64,000 nucleotides of DNA from DATEUP01 sp041485285 (GTDB lineage Archaea > Thermoplasmatota > DTKX01 > DATEUP01), in assembly GCA_041485285.1 (NCBI GenBank), contig JBGPJF010000006.1, positions 1 through 64,000 on the forward strand, in the 5' to 3' direction. The position numbers were made by a program, and so were the translations under genes. Under the pieces are notes generated by a model that was not told the DNA's origin, did not search any database, and saw nothing but the letters and a program-made list of their open reading frames with translations. Positions within the stretch are counted from its first letter, which is position 1. Each line of letters opens with the position of its first letter. Shown here in pieces: positions 42,501 through 50,740 of this stretch.

Positions 42501-45500
42501 TATCGGGGCACTTCGTCGGGCGCCACCGTGTTTTTCACGACTTCCAGTGGCCTTGCCCTCAACTTCACGGACACGAATCTCACGAACGGGCAGGCTTACT
42601 TTTACCGCGTCAGCGCCGTCAACGTGTTCGGCGAGGGCCTTCAGGCGGCCGAAATCAATGCGACGCCCGGCGCGGCGCCGACCGCCCCCACGGGCCTCAC
42701 CGTGGCCTTCGGCAACCGCTCCGCCGCCCTCAATTGGTCCTTGCCCGCCGACCTTGGCGGTTTCAACGTGACCACCTTCCGGTTGTACCGCGGGACGAGC
42801 CCCAACGCCTCGGTCAACTTCCAAAACGTTTCGGGAGACGTGTTCGTGTTCAACGACACGAACCTCACGAACGGCCAGCCCTACTACTACAGTGTCCTTG
42901 CGGTCAATTCGTTCGGCAACGGCACGCGCACGTCCGAAGCGGCGGTCACGCCGATGACCGTGCCGACGGCCGCGCAGTCGTTGACCGTCGGCTACGGCGA
43001 TGGGGAGCTCTACCTCAACTGGTCGGCGCCTGCCGACCCCGGCGGCACGCCGGTCACCGGCTACAACCTCTACCGCGGCACGGCGCCGGGCACCGAATCA
43101 TTTATGGCGTCGCTTGGCAACGTGTCGAGCTTTACCAACAGCTCGCTCACCAACGGCCAGGCCTACTTTTACTACGTCCGCGCGCTCAACACCGTCGGAG
43201 AGGGCCCGCCCTCCGCCGAAGCCAACAACACCCCCAAGCGCGCGCCGTCCGCGCCCCCGAACCTCACCGCGACCTTCGGGGACCGCACGGCGTTCCTGAA
43301 CTGGTCGGCGCCCGCCGACGTAGGCGGCGCGGCCCTGCTGCGGTACGAGGTCTACCGGGCGACCTCCTCCGGCGCCGAAGTTTTCCTAGCCAACACGACG
43401 GCCTCCGCGACCACCTACACCGACACCGGGCTCACTAACGGGCAGACCTACTTCTACAAAGTCCGCGCCGTCAACGTCGTCGGGGCAGGGCCACTCTCCG
43501 GCGAAGTCTCCATCACCCCCTATAGCACCCCCACCGGCCCCGCGCTCGCGGCCCCGGGCTACGGGGACTCCGCGGCCTACCTCACCTGGACGGCACCCGC
43601 CGACAACGGGGGCACGCCCATCACCGGCTACCGTGTTTTCCGGTCAACATCCCCCAACCCCACGTCCGTGATTGCGAACCTCTCCGGGTCGAACCTTACA
43701 TTCACGGACAACAACGTCACGAATGGCGTCCTCTACTATTACCGGGTCGCGGCCGTCAACTTCGTGGGCCAGGGCAACTACTCCAATGAAGTGTCGGTCA
43801 CCCCGCGCACCCGGCCCTCCGCGCCCGCCGGCCTTAACACGGTCGCGTTCGGCGACCGGTGGCTGAACATCTCGTGGAACGCCCCTGGCGACGGGGGCGC
43901 CGCCCTCCAAACCTACACGGTCTACCGGTGGAACGCGACCGCCAACGGCAGCTTCGTGATCACCTTCCTCCGTGTGTGGTTCAACGACTCCGGTCTCTGG
44001 AACGGCGAGACCTACAACTACAGCGTCAGCGCGATCAACTCGGAGGGCGAAGGGCCCCGCTCCGCCAATTACACCGACGGCCCCCGGCGCGCCCCTGACC
44101 CCGCAACAACCCTGACCACGAACTTCGGCGACCAGGGCGTCACGGTCAACTGGACGTTGCCGGCCACCGACGGCGGCCGCCCCCTCCTCGAGATGCGGAT
44201 TGAATGGTCGTCCGACAACGTCAGTTGGCCAAGCAATGCGTCGCTTACGCTCGCACAGACCACCACCACCGTTTCGCCGCTGACGAACGGCCAGCGCTAC
44301 TATTTCCGGATCTTCGCGCGCAATGCCGTCGGAACCACGTGGTCGGCGGTCGCCAACGAGACGCCCGCGCGCCCCCCGACTGCGCCCTCGATCTTCAACA
44401 CGACCTTCGGCGACGGAAGCGTAACCCTGCGGTGGACGACACTCGACTACAACACCTCGGCGGCAAACGGCGGACGTTCCGTGACGAATCTCTCGGTCGA
44501 GTGGGCCACAAACAACACGACATGGTTCGACCGCAACGCCACCGCGCACCTTGGGGCCGCCGCGACGACCGTTACGATTCCCGGCCTTGCCAACGGGCGC
44601 ACCTACTGGTTCCGCGTCCGCGTTGAAACGCTCGCAGGCTGCACGTTCTCCGCCGAGGCAACCGACAGCCCCGGCCGCACGCCGCTCACCCCGGCCATTA
44701 CAAGCACGGGCTTCGGAAGCGGGTCGGTCACCGTTTACTGGGCTTCCTTCAACGCCTCCAGCCCGGCGGTCAACGGCGGGCGCACGCCCGTGACTTTCAA
44801 GGTGGAGTGGACGACCAACGCCTCATCGTGGCTCCCCCAAGACAACCTCACCGCTGATGTGAACGCAACTTCGCTGCTCGTCCCCAGCTTGACGAACGGC
44901 GCCCTCTACTACTTCCGCCTCAACATGACGAACGGGGTCGGCTACAACCTCTCGGCGGTTGCAACCCAAATCCCGGCGCGGGCGCCCTTCCCCCCAGCGC
45001 TCCAACCCCCGACCTTCGGCGACGGCAATGTCACGCTTTCCTGGGCCCCCTTCAACAACAGCGACCCCGCGGCCAACGGCGGCCACCCCGTGACGCTTTT
45101 CCGCGTCGAGTGGACGACGAGCCAGAGTAATTGGCAGCCGGTGGACCGGCAGGTCATCGACGTGAACGACACATCGGTGACGGTCAGCTCCCTCGCCAAC
45201 GGTACGCTTTACTATTTCAGGCTCTACATGGAAAGCGACGCGGGGTTCAACCTCTCGTCGGTGGCCTCGGAAAGGCCGGCCCGCGCTCCGTTTGCCCCGG
45301 CTATCGCGAGCACGACTTTCGGTGACGGGACCGCCACGGTCTTTTGGGCCGCATTCAACGCCTCCGACCCCGTCCTCAACGGCGGCCGCGACCTCGTGAG
45401 TTTCTCGGTGGAGTGGACAACCAACAACGCCACATGGATCCCCCAGGGTAGCCAAGCGATCCCCTTTGTCGCGGCGCAGGCCACGGTATCGGGCCTTGGA

Positions 45501-48500
45501 AACGGCACTCGGTACTGGTTCCGCCTCAACATGACGAACGCGGTGGGCTCAAACCGGTCGCGCGAGGCGAACGAAACCCCCGCCCGCGCGCCGTTTTCGC
45601 CATCGATCATCGGCACGACCTTCGGCGACCGGAACGTTACCGTGACATGGAGCGCGCTCAACTACACCAGCGCCGCGTTCAACGGCGGCCGCCCCGTCGT
45701 CAACCTCTCCCTCGAGTGGAGCACCGACAACGTCAGTTGGCTGCCCTTGAATTGGACGAACAACCTCGGCCCGAATGCCACGAACCGGACCGTGACGGGG
45801 CTTGTCAATGGGCAGACCTACTGGTTCCGCGTGCGTGTCGCTAATATCGCGGGCAGCACCGTCTCGGCGGAGGCTATCGAAGTCCCGGCGCGGCCCCCCA
45901 ACGCGCCCGCGATCACGCGGGCCGACTATGGCGACGCGAGCGTGACCCTGCTGTGGGCTGCCCTTGACTACACGGACGTGGCCCTCAACGGCGGGAGGAA
46001 CGTGACCCGCCTCGTCGTGGAGTGGTCGACCAACGGAACCACATGGTCCAACATTTCCGCGAGCACGGACCTCCTCAACACGACGCTCTCGTACACCGTC
46101 ACGCCGCTTTCCAACGGCACCCAATACTGGTTCCGCGTCCGCGCGTTCAGCCTGGCGGGGAACAGCAGCAGCCTCGCCGTGAACCAGACCCCCAAGCGCG
46201 CCCCCGACGCGCCCGACGCTGTCAGTCTGACGCCCGGCGACCGCTTCATCGAGGTCCGGTGGGCCGCGCCGTACGACGGCGGCGCCGCGATCCTGAACTA
46301 CAGCGTGTACCGCTTCAACGCGACCAGCGGCGGATGGGACAACCTCACGAACGCCTCCGCCCTCTTCTTCAACGACACGGGGCTCGCCAACGGGACGGTG
46401 TACACCTACAGCGTGCGTGCGTGGAACGAGGCGGGGGGGGGCGCGCGTTCTGCGAACGCTTCAGAGGCGCCCAAGCGCACACCCCTTGAGCCGCTCGGCG
46501 TCTCGACGCGGTTCGGCGACGGGAACATCACGGTGCTCTGGTCGCCGCCCTCATACGATGGCAGCGCCCCCATCCTTTCCTACACCGTCTTCGGGGGGCT
46601 CTGCAGCGATCCGGAACCCTTCCCGGCGCTTAACGTTTCATCGGATGGTGGAGCCCGGTCGTTCACCGACGCGGGGCGGCAGAACGGTGTCCACTATTGC
46701 TACCGCGTTACCGCTAACAATTCAATGGGCGAGAGCGCGCCCTCGCTGCGCGTCGAGGACTTCCCCTGCAAGCCGCCTTCCGCCCCCCACCTCCTCGACT
46801 TCGACTATGGAGCAGGGTGGGTGCTCGTGAGCTGGACGCCCGACGCCGACAACGGCAGCGCGGACATCGACGAATTCGTCGTTTACCGGGACGGCACTCC
46901 GCTCATCCCCCACCCGCGCGAGTCTCCGTTCAATGATTCCACCGCCATCACCGGCCAGACCTATGCGTACTCCGTTCGCGCCCACAACCGTGCCGGCCCC
47001 GGCGCCTACTCGTCGCCCTCGTCCGTGCGGCCCATCACCGTCCCCACCGAGCCCCTCCAAGTCCACTTCGTCCCCACCGACGGAACCGTCATGCTCTCGT
47101 GGTCCGAGCCCGCGTACAACGGCTCCAGCCCCATTACTGGGTACGAGGTCTACCGTAGCGGTTCGGCCACCGGATCCCAAGACCGCCGCGACAACGGGAA
47201 CCTCACCGCCCTGACGTTCAGGGACACTGGCGCCAACGGACAGCCCTATTATTACGTAATCTACGCGCGCAACGCGCGCGGCCTCGGCCCCCCTGCCAAC
47301 GTCACCGCCACCCCCGAAAATCAGCCGCCGTCCCTGATCGGCGAGCCCCCCTCCTCGGTGCGCATCGGGCGCGAAACGACCTTCCAATTCCAGGCGTTCG
47401 ACCCCGAAGGCGCGTCCGTCACGTTCTTCAAAGTACCGACACCCCAGGCCGCATGGGTGTTCATTGACCCCGCGAGCGGCGTCATGCGCATCAACGCGAC
47501 GCCCGACACGGTCACGCACCGGTGGTACAACTACACCATCCGCCTCACCGACCGCGGCGGCGCGGTCAACGAGACCACATTCCAGGTCTACGTGGGGAAC
47601 GCCGCGCCGGAGATCTTCGACATCCCCCGCGACGCCAAGCCCGGCATGCCGTACAGCGCCGACCTCATCGTCAGCGACGCCGACGGCCAGCACCTCACGG
47701 TGACCGTTTCCAATTCCAATTTCTCTATGCACGAGGCGGGGCAGAAGTGGACCCTCGAATTTACCCCCCCGCCCTCGTCGGGGCCCGAAGTCTCCGTCGA
47801 TTACCTCGAAACGCTTACCGTGTGGGCCACAGACGGGATCGATACCACACGCCGCGATTTCGCGATCCGCGTCCGCAACCCGCCCGACCGGGCCCCCGAA
47901 ATTCGCAGCACCTTCGGCGTGGTCTCGGGCTACTTCGGCGACACCGTCGTTATTGATGTCTCCTCCGCCGCGTTCACCTATGACCCCGACGACCCCGCCG
48001 AGAACCTCACGTGGCGGTTTGCCCCGGACCCTGGAGCCAACGCGACCCTCACCTACGACCCCGTGAACCGCACGTTCACGGTCAAGTTCCTCAAGCCGGG
48101 GGACCCCACCCTAACGCTGACCCTCATCGACCCCAGCGGTCTCGAGGCCAGCCGCCCGCTCACCATCGAGAGCCTCGGCGTCCGTCCTGCCCCTGCCGTC
48201 CTCGGCGGGGCCGCTCTATGGGGCTCGTTCCTGCTCGTCGGCCTTGCGACCGCGGGCGCGGCCCTGCTCGTTGTCCGGCGCGAGGTCAAGGCGCAGGCGG
48301 TGCCCGCTTACCAGCGGCTCATCACAAAGGCGGGCCGTGAGATCACGGAGGCGAGCCGCTCCTTCCGCTTGTCGGGCGCGCTGATCGCCACCGGCTCGGT
48401 GCTCCTGCTCATCGAACAACTCATGTTGGGGCTTGCGGACGCTTCGCTCGCCCAGGGCCTCAACGCGTACGGGACTCCGACGCAGCCGGCCCTCCTTGCA

Positions 48501-50684
48501 TACCTCGATCAGCTGTCGGCCGCCACCATCCTTGACGTGGTCGGCGCAACCGTCTTGGGGTTCGGCCTCGTCCTCTTCGGGATCGGCGTCAGGAGCCTTA
48601 GGTGGAAGTCGCGGCGGTCGGGCGAATCCGGCGCGGTGAGCCCCTTCGCGTCGTACGCCGCAACCGCCGCCGGGCTCCTGTGCATCGCGTGGGCCGCTCT
48701 CACTACGATGTGGCGGAGCAGCTTCACCGGATCGGCCACCGGGGACTGGAGCCGCGCGCTGCGCGGGTCCCTTGCGAACCCGGCCGAAGGTTCGGTGACC
48801 GCCTCCCCTGACCTCGCGCCGCTGGCCGCGGCACTTGCCGCCAACGCCGGGCTGTGGGCGATCGCGAGCGCCGTCTTCGCCGCGGCGGCCGTCTTCTTCT
48901 GGCTTTCGGGTCGCGCGGTCGAACGCTCCGCCGGCATCAGGGTCAGCGGGCGCCCGCTTGTCACGACTGCGGTCATGTCGCTCGTGGGCACCATCCTCCT
49001 CGCGTTCTACGGCGTGGCCGCCGCGGCCGCCGCGGCCCGCACGGCGCAGGGGCAGCCCAGCTTCGAGGCGTGGCTCGGCGCCGCCTTCTTACCGCTCGCG
49101 GTCGGAGGAGGAGCCAAGCTGGTCGCCGCCCCCATCATCGGCGCCGCATGTTTTGGGTTCACGGCCCTCGCGGGCGCCCGCATCGCGCTTGCCAGGCCCG
49201 GCCGCGTCTACCTGTCGCAGGCCGAAGAGAACGCCGTCGAGCGCCGGCTCGATCAGCAGGAGCGCGCCGCCGCCGCCCCCATCCTCACGCCCGTGGAGGG
49301 GGCAGCCGGCCGACCTGTAGCGGCCGCGGCGGCCGCTCTATCGGCAGCGTCCCCACCCCTCGCCGCTGCTGCGCCGCGGGGGCCCACCTACATGGTCGAG
49401 ACCGTGTTCCTGCTTTATGGGGACGGCCGGGCCATCTTCTCGCACAGCGGGGCCGCGGGCGAAGGCATGGATGACCCCGAACTCGTGGGCTCGATGCTCA
49501 TCGCCGTGCAGGATTTCGTCAAGGACTCCTTCAAGCGCCCTTCTCCGCTCGACCGGATGAGCTACGGCGACGGCTCCGTCCTCATCGAGCGCGGCGCGCA
49601 CCTGATCCTTGCGCTTACGATCTTCGGGGAGCCGGACAGCGAACTGCGGGAAAGCATGCGCGACGCCCTTTCCAAGCTCGAGGCCAACTTCGCCGGAATC
49701 ATCGAGGAGTGGGACGGCGACAGGGGCGCATTTGCGGGCGCCGAGGCCCTCCTCGCGTCCGTTTGGATGCCCACGGCGGAGCTCACCCGCGGCGACGTCA
49801 TCCTCGCCACCACCTCAAGGGAAGTGCAGATGGTGTCGGGCGCCGAGTTCTTCCAGGGTTACGTCCGCCTCAAGGTCGGCGTGGTCAACAACACCACGAG
49901 CGTCATCACGGGCGTGACCGTCGACGTCGACTTCAACGCCGATGTCCTCCGCCTCCATAAGATTGAGCCGACGGGCTACAGAGTGTCAGGCACGAAGGTG
50001 CTGCTCGGCGTGCTCAATACGGGCGAGAAGGCGACCGTCGCATTCTACTTCGACCCGCAGATTTGCACCTCCTCGATGATCGACGGGTTGTGCCGATACA
50101 AGGACTCGGATGGGAAGGTCCACACCGTCTCCATGAAGAGCCGCTCCGCTGAGGTGGTTTGCCCCATCTTCTTCACGAAGGAACAGGCGAACACGGCCAT
50201 GCTGCGAAGGCTCGTGGAGACCGAACTCCACCAGTTCGACCTCAAGGCGTACGGGGTGAGCGAGGGAGCGCCCGACGCACCGCTCCACGAACTCTTCGAG
50301 GCCATGAAGGCCGTCGTCCTTGCCCATGACGTCCTGATCGTGCGGACGTTCGAACGGGGGGAGCCCTTTGAGGCGGAAGCCTGGTTCTACGGCAAGACCC
50401 AGAAAGGCTACCAAATGGCCATCCGCGTGCTCGTCGACGGCGCAAAGGGGCGCGCGGAATTCTTTGCAGCCTCCAACGCGATCAAGTCCGTCACCGGCCT
50501 CCTTGCCGAATTCCACCACCAATTCGGGGAGGCGGCGGTGCGCCGGTTCTCCGAGCTCGGCCTCAAACCCCTTTTCGATGAGGCGCTCCGGGCCTCCTAC
50601 GAAAGCCCGCAGGCCGTCGGCCAACTCATCACGGGCGAGATCAACGCCGGCGAGACGGAGCAGCCGGACCAAGGAGATGGGTAG
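39531..50684 (+). CDS. Giant receptor-like protein: propeller repeats, 18 FN3, ~7 TM, cytosolic tail
   Basis: 3717 residues. After a signal peptide (VVALVALSSLLASVDLAPPAAAA) come 16 ~52-residue repeats with GNATAVWQQ-NG-IWANRY-GSGWG (nt 39.6-42.1 kb), probably beta-propellers; 18 fibronectin type III domains (42.1-47.3 kb; 9-14 form a subfamily with a longer NGGR-containing insert); two or three cadherin/Ig-like domains (47.3-48.2 kb); about seven membrane helices (48.2-49.2 kb); an Ala/Pro linker; a longin/roadblock-like domain (49.4-49.75 kb, FLLYGDGRAIFSHS...MLIAVQDFV); and a ~290-residue module homologous to the tail of the winged-helix receptor (49.8-50.68 kb, GYVRLKV...FYFDPQICT). Start is the ATG at 39531 directly before the signal peptide; a longer frame from 39390 adds unlikely sequence. 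Helix count puts the tail in the cytosol. The GTPase 2.3 kb upstream is a candidate partner. Confidence 0.87.
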   Translation: MRPAVVALVALSSLLASVDLAPPAAAAPTHGWDSSATLLEHEDAVNASKPHVASNGSGVEFDVWMQFDGNRNSIWAIPYFPTTGWGTRALLESSTQDAADPRVAVDETGSAMAVWSQSDGTRYNIITNRFQAGAWLGANTISTTDAGSSTAPQIDVQANGNAMVVWQKHDGTRWNIWGRYYVAGSGWDASATIDSTSNDATGPAVTVDDGGNATAVWQQWNSSSSSTDVWASRYSGAAWGTPVALDNGSGNATRPRIAAAAGGNATAVWQQQNGSTADIWGCSYVGGTGWSSPVLLEADDTGEALSPELGADSSGNVEVVFQQWNNTSLSYDVRANRFAAGSGWGNASALENDSANATAPKVTVDSGGNFTAVWLQANGSSQGVWASRFESGSWAAPALIESVGGSAGQIEAAADAAGNATAVWQSANASLNTAWRNRYTRGIGWGSAALIPTSGGDIAWPQIAVNPSGVAFAVWARSDGTRNSIWANRYVPGSGWESAVLVETNDTGWNEAMLPQVVVDRGGNATVVWQQFDSTSWNVWANRYTQGSGWGSPRLVETDSPGHANRPALAIDDSGRVVVVWAYCNSACTTSALMATRFVPGSGWETPSQISTGGYDSNPDVGVDASGNAIAVWDCGGGCGIYGNRYVPGTGWGSEFGIATQCSGCGDSHFDPRVDVHPNGNATVVWKGAYQSGDTKRIEGRAYAPSTGFAGVVDIDTSTSYDRGLPQVSVDAQGRAIAVWYQSNGTAYHIWANRYTAAAGWGTAAIIDSVTEGDAYNPSVGIDDGGNATVVFHTYANGRYNVSTVRYDAASGWGNQSLLQADATGAVVAVEPSGNATALFHGNDATRWNAWAVRFLAPVSPSAPQGLAASASGTQVALNWTAPDDNGGLNITRYNIYRGLGPNNTTLLGNTTNLTFNDTNLSKGQTYFYRVSGVNAVGDGPRSNATSAMIPRTLPTAPRNLSAAVGYATVLLNWTVPADLGDLALTGYNIYRGTSSGATVFFTTSSGLALNFTDTNLTNGQAYFYRVSAVNVFGEGLQAAEINATPGAAPTAPTGLTVAFGNRSAALNWSLPADLGGFNVTTFRLYRGTSPNASVNFQNVSGDVFVFNDTNLTNGQPYYYSVLAVNSFGNGTRTSEAAVTPMTVPTAAQSLTVGYGDGELYLNWSAPADPGGTPVTGYNLYRGTAPGTESFMASLGNVSSFTNSSLTNGQAYFYYVRALNTVGEGPPSAEANNTPKRAPSAPPNLTATFGDRTAFLNWSAPADVGGAALLRYEVYRATSSGAEVFLANTTASATTYTDTGLTNGQTYFYKVRAVNVVGAGPLSGEVSITPYSTPTGPALAAPGYGDSAAYLTWTAPADNGGTPITGYRVFRSTSPNPTSVIANLSGSNLTFTDNNVTNGVLYYYRVAAVNFVGQGNYSNEVSVTPRTRPSAPAGLNTVAFGDRWLNISWNAPGDGGAALQTYTVYRWNATANGSFVITFLRVWFNDSGLWNGETYNYSVSAINSEGEGPRSANYTDGPRRAPDPATTLTTNFGDQGVTVNWTLPATDGGRPLLEMRIEWSSDNVSWPSNASLTLAQTTTTVSPLTNGQRYYFRIFARNAVGTTWSAVANETPARPPTAPSIFNTTFGDGSVTLRWTTLDYNTSAANGGRSVTNLSVEWATNNTTWFDRNATAHLGAAATTVTIPGLANGRTYWFRVRVETLAGCTFSAEATDSPGRTPLTPAITSTGFGSGSVTVYWASFNASSPAVNGGRTPVTFKVEWTTNASSWLPQDNLTADVNATSLLVPSLTNGALYYFRLNMTNGVGYNLSAVATQIPARAPFPPALQPPTFGDGNVTLSWAPFNNSDPAANGGHPVTLFRVEWTTSQSNWQPVDRQVIDVNDTSVTVSSLANGTLYYFRLYMESDAGFNLSSVASERPARAPFAPAIASTTFGDGTATVFWAAFNASDPVLNGGRDLVSFSVEWTTNNATWIPQGSQAIPFVAAQATVSGLGNGTRYWFRLNMTNAVGSNRSREANETPARAPFSPSIIGTTFGDRNVTVTWSALNYTSAAFNGGRPVVNLSLEWSTDNVSWLPLNWTNNLGPNATNRTVTGLVNGQTYWFRVRVANIAGSTVSAEAIEVPARPPNAPAITRADYGDASVTLLWAALDYTDVALNGGRNVTRLVVEWSTNGTTWSNISASTDLLNTTLSYTVTPLSNGTQYWFRVRAFSLAGNSSSLAVNQTPKRAPDAPDAVSLTPGDRFIEVRWAAPYDGGAAILNYSVYRFNATSGGWDNLTNASALFFNDTGLANGTVYTYSVRAWNEAGGGARSANASEAPKRTPLEPLGVSTRFGDGNITVLWSPPSYDGSAPILSYTVFGGLCSDPEPFPALNVSSDGGARSFTDAGRQNGVHYCYRVTANNSMGESAPSLRVEDFPCKPPSAPHLLDFDYGAGWVLVSWTPDADNGSADIDEFVVYRDGTPLIPHPRESPFNDSTAITGQTYAYSVRAHNRAGPGAYSSPSSVRPITVPTEPLQVHFVPTDGTVMLSWSEPAYNGSSPITGYEVYRSGSATGSQDRRDNGNLTALTFRDTGANGQPYYYVIYARNARGLGPPANVTATPENQPPSLIGEPPSSVRIGRETTFQFQAFDPEGASVTFFKVPTPQAAWVFIDPASGVMRINATPDTVTHRWYNYTIRLTDRGGAVNETTFQVYVGNAAPEIFDIPRDAKPGMPYSADLIVSDADGQHLTVTVSNSNFSMHEAGQKWTLEFTPPPSSGPEVSVDYLETLTVWATDGIDTTRRDFAIRVRNPPDRAPEIRSTFGVVSGYFGDTVVIDVSSAAFTYDPDDPAENLTWRFAPDPGANATLTYDPVNRTFTVKFLKPGDPTLTLTLIDPSGLEASRPLTIESLGVRPAPAVLGGAALWGSFLLVGLATAGAALLVVRREVKAQAVPAYQRLITKAGREITEASRSFRLSGALIATGSVLLLIEQLMLGLADASLAQGLNAYGTPTQPALLAYLDQLSAATILDVVGATVLGFGLVLFGIGVRSLRWKSRRSGESGAVSPFASYAATAAGLLCIAWAALTTMWRSSFTGSATGDWSRALRGSLANPAEGSVTASPDLAPLAAALAANAGLWAIASAVFAAAAVFFWLSGRAVERSAGIRVSGRPLVTTAVMSLVGTILLAFYGVAAAAAAARTAQGQPSFEAWLGAAFLPLAVGGGAKLVAAPIIGAACFGFTALAGARIALARPGRVYLSQAEENAVERRLDQQERAAAAPILTPVEGAAGRPVAAAAAALSAASPPLAAAAPRGPTYMVETVFLLYGDGRAIFSHSGAAGEGMDDPELVGSMLIAVQDFVKDSFKRPSPLDRMSYGDGSVLIERGAHLILALTIFGEPDSELRESMRDALSKLEANFAGIIEEWDGDRGAFAGAEALLASVWMPTAELTRGDVILATTSREVQMVSGAEFFQGYVRLKVGVVNNTTSVITGVTVDVDFNADVLRLHKIEPTGYRVSGTKVLLGVLNTGEKATVAFYFDPQICTSSMIDGLCRYKDSDGKVHTVSMKSRSAEVVCPIFFTKEQANTAMLRRLVETELHQFDLKAYGVSEGAPDAPLHELFEAMKAVVLAHDVLIVRTFERGEPFEAEAWFYGKTQKGYQMAIRVLVDGAKGRAEFFAASNAIKSVTGLLAEFHHQFGEAAVRRFSELGLKPLFDEALRASYESPQAVGQLITGEINAGETEQPDQGDG

Positions 50685-50740
50685 CCGGGCTTGGCCGCTG
50701 AGCCCTTCGGGCGCCGCTCGCTCGGCTCTCGAAGCGCCCC

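Noticed and set aside
39600..47320. CRISPR array or other spaced repeats
   Set aside because: The repetition is protein-level (propeller and FN3 domains) with no constant repeat and spacer lengths at the DNA level.
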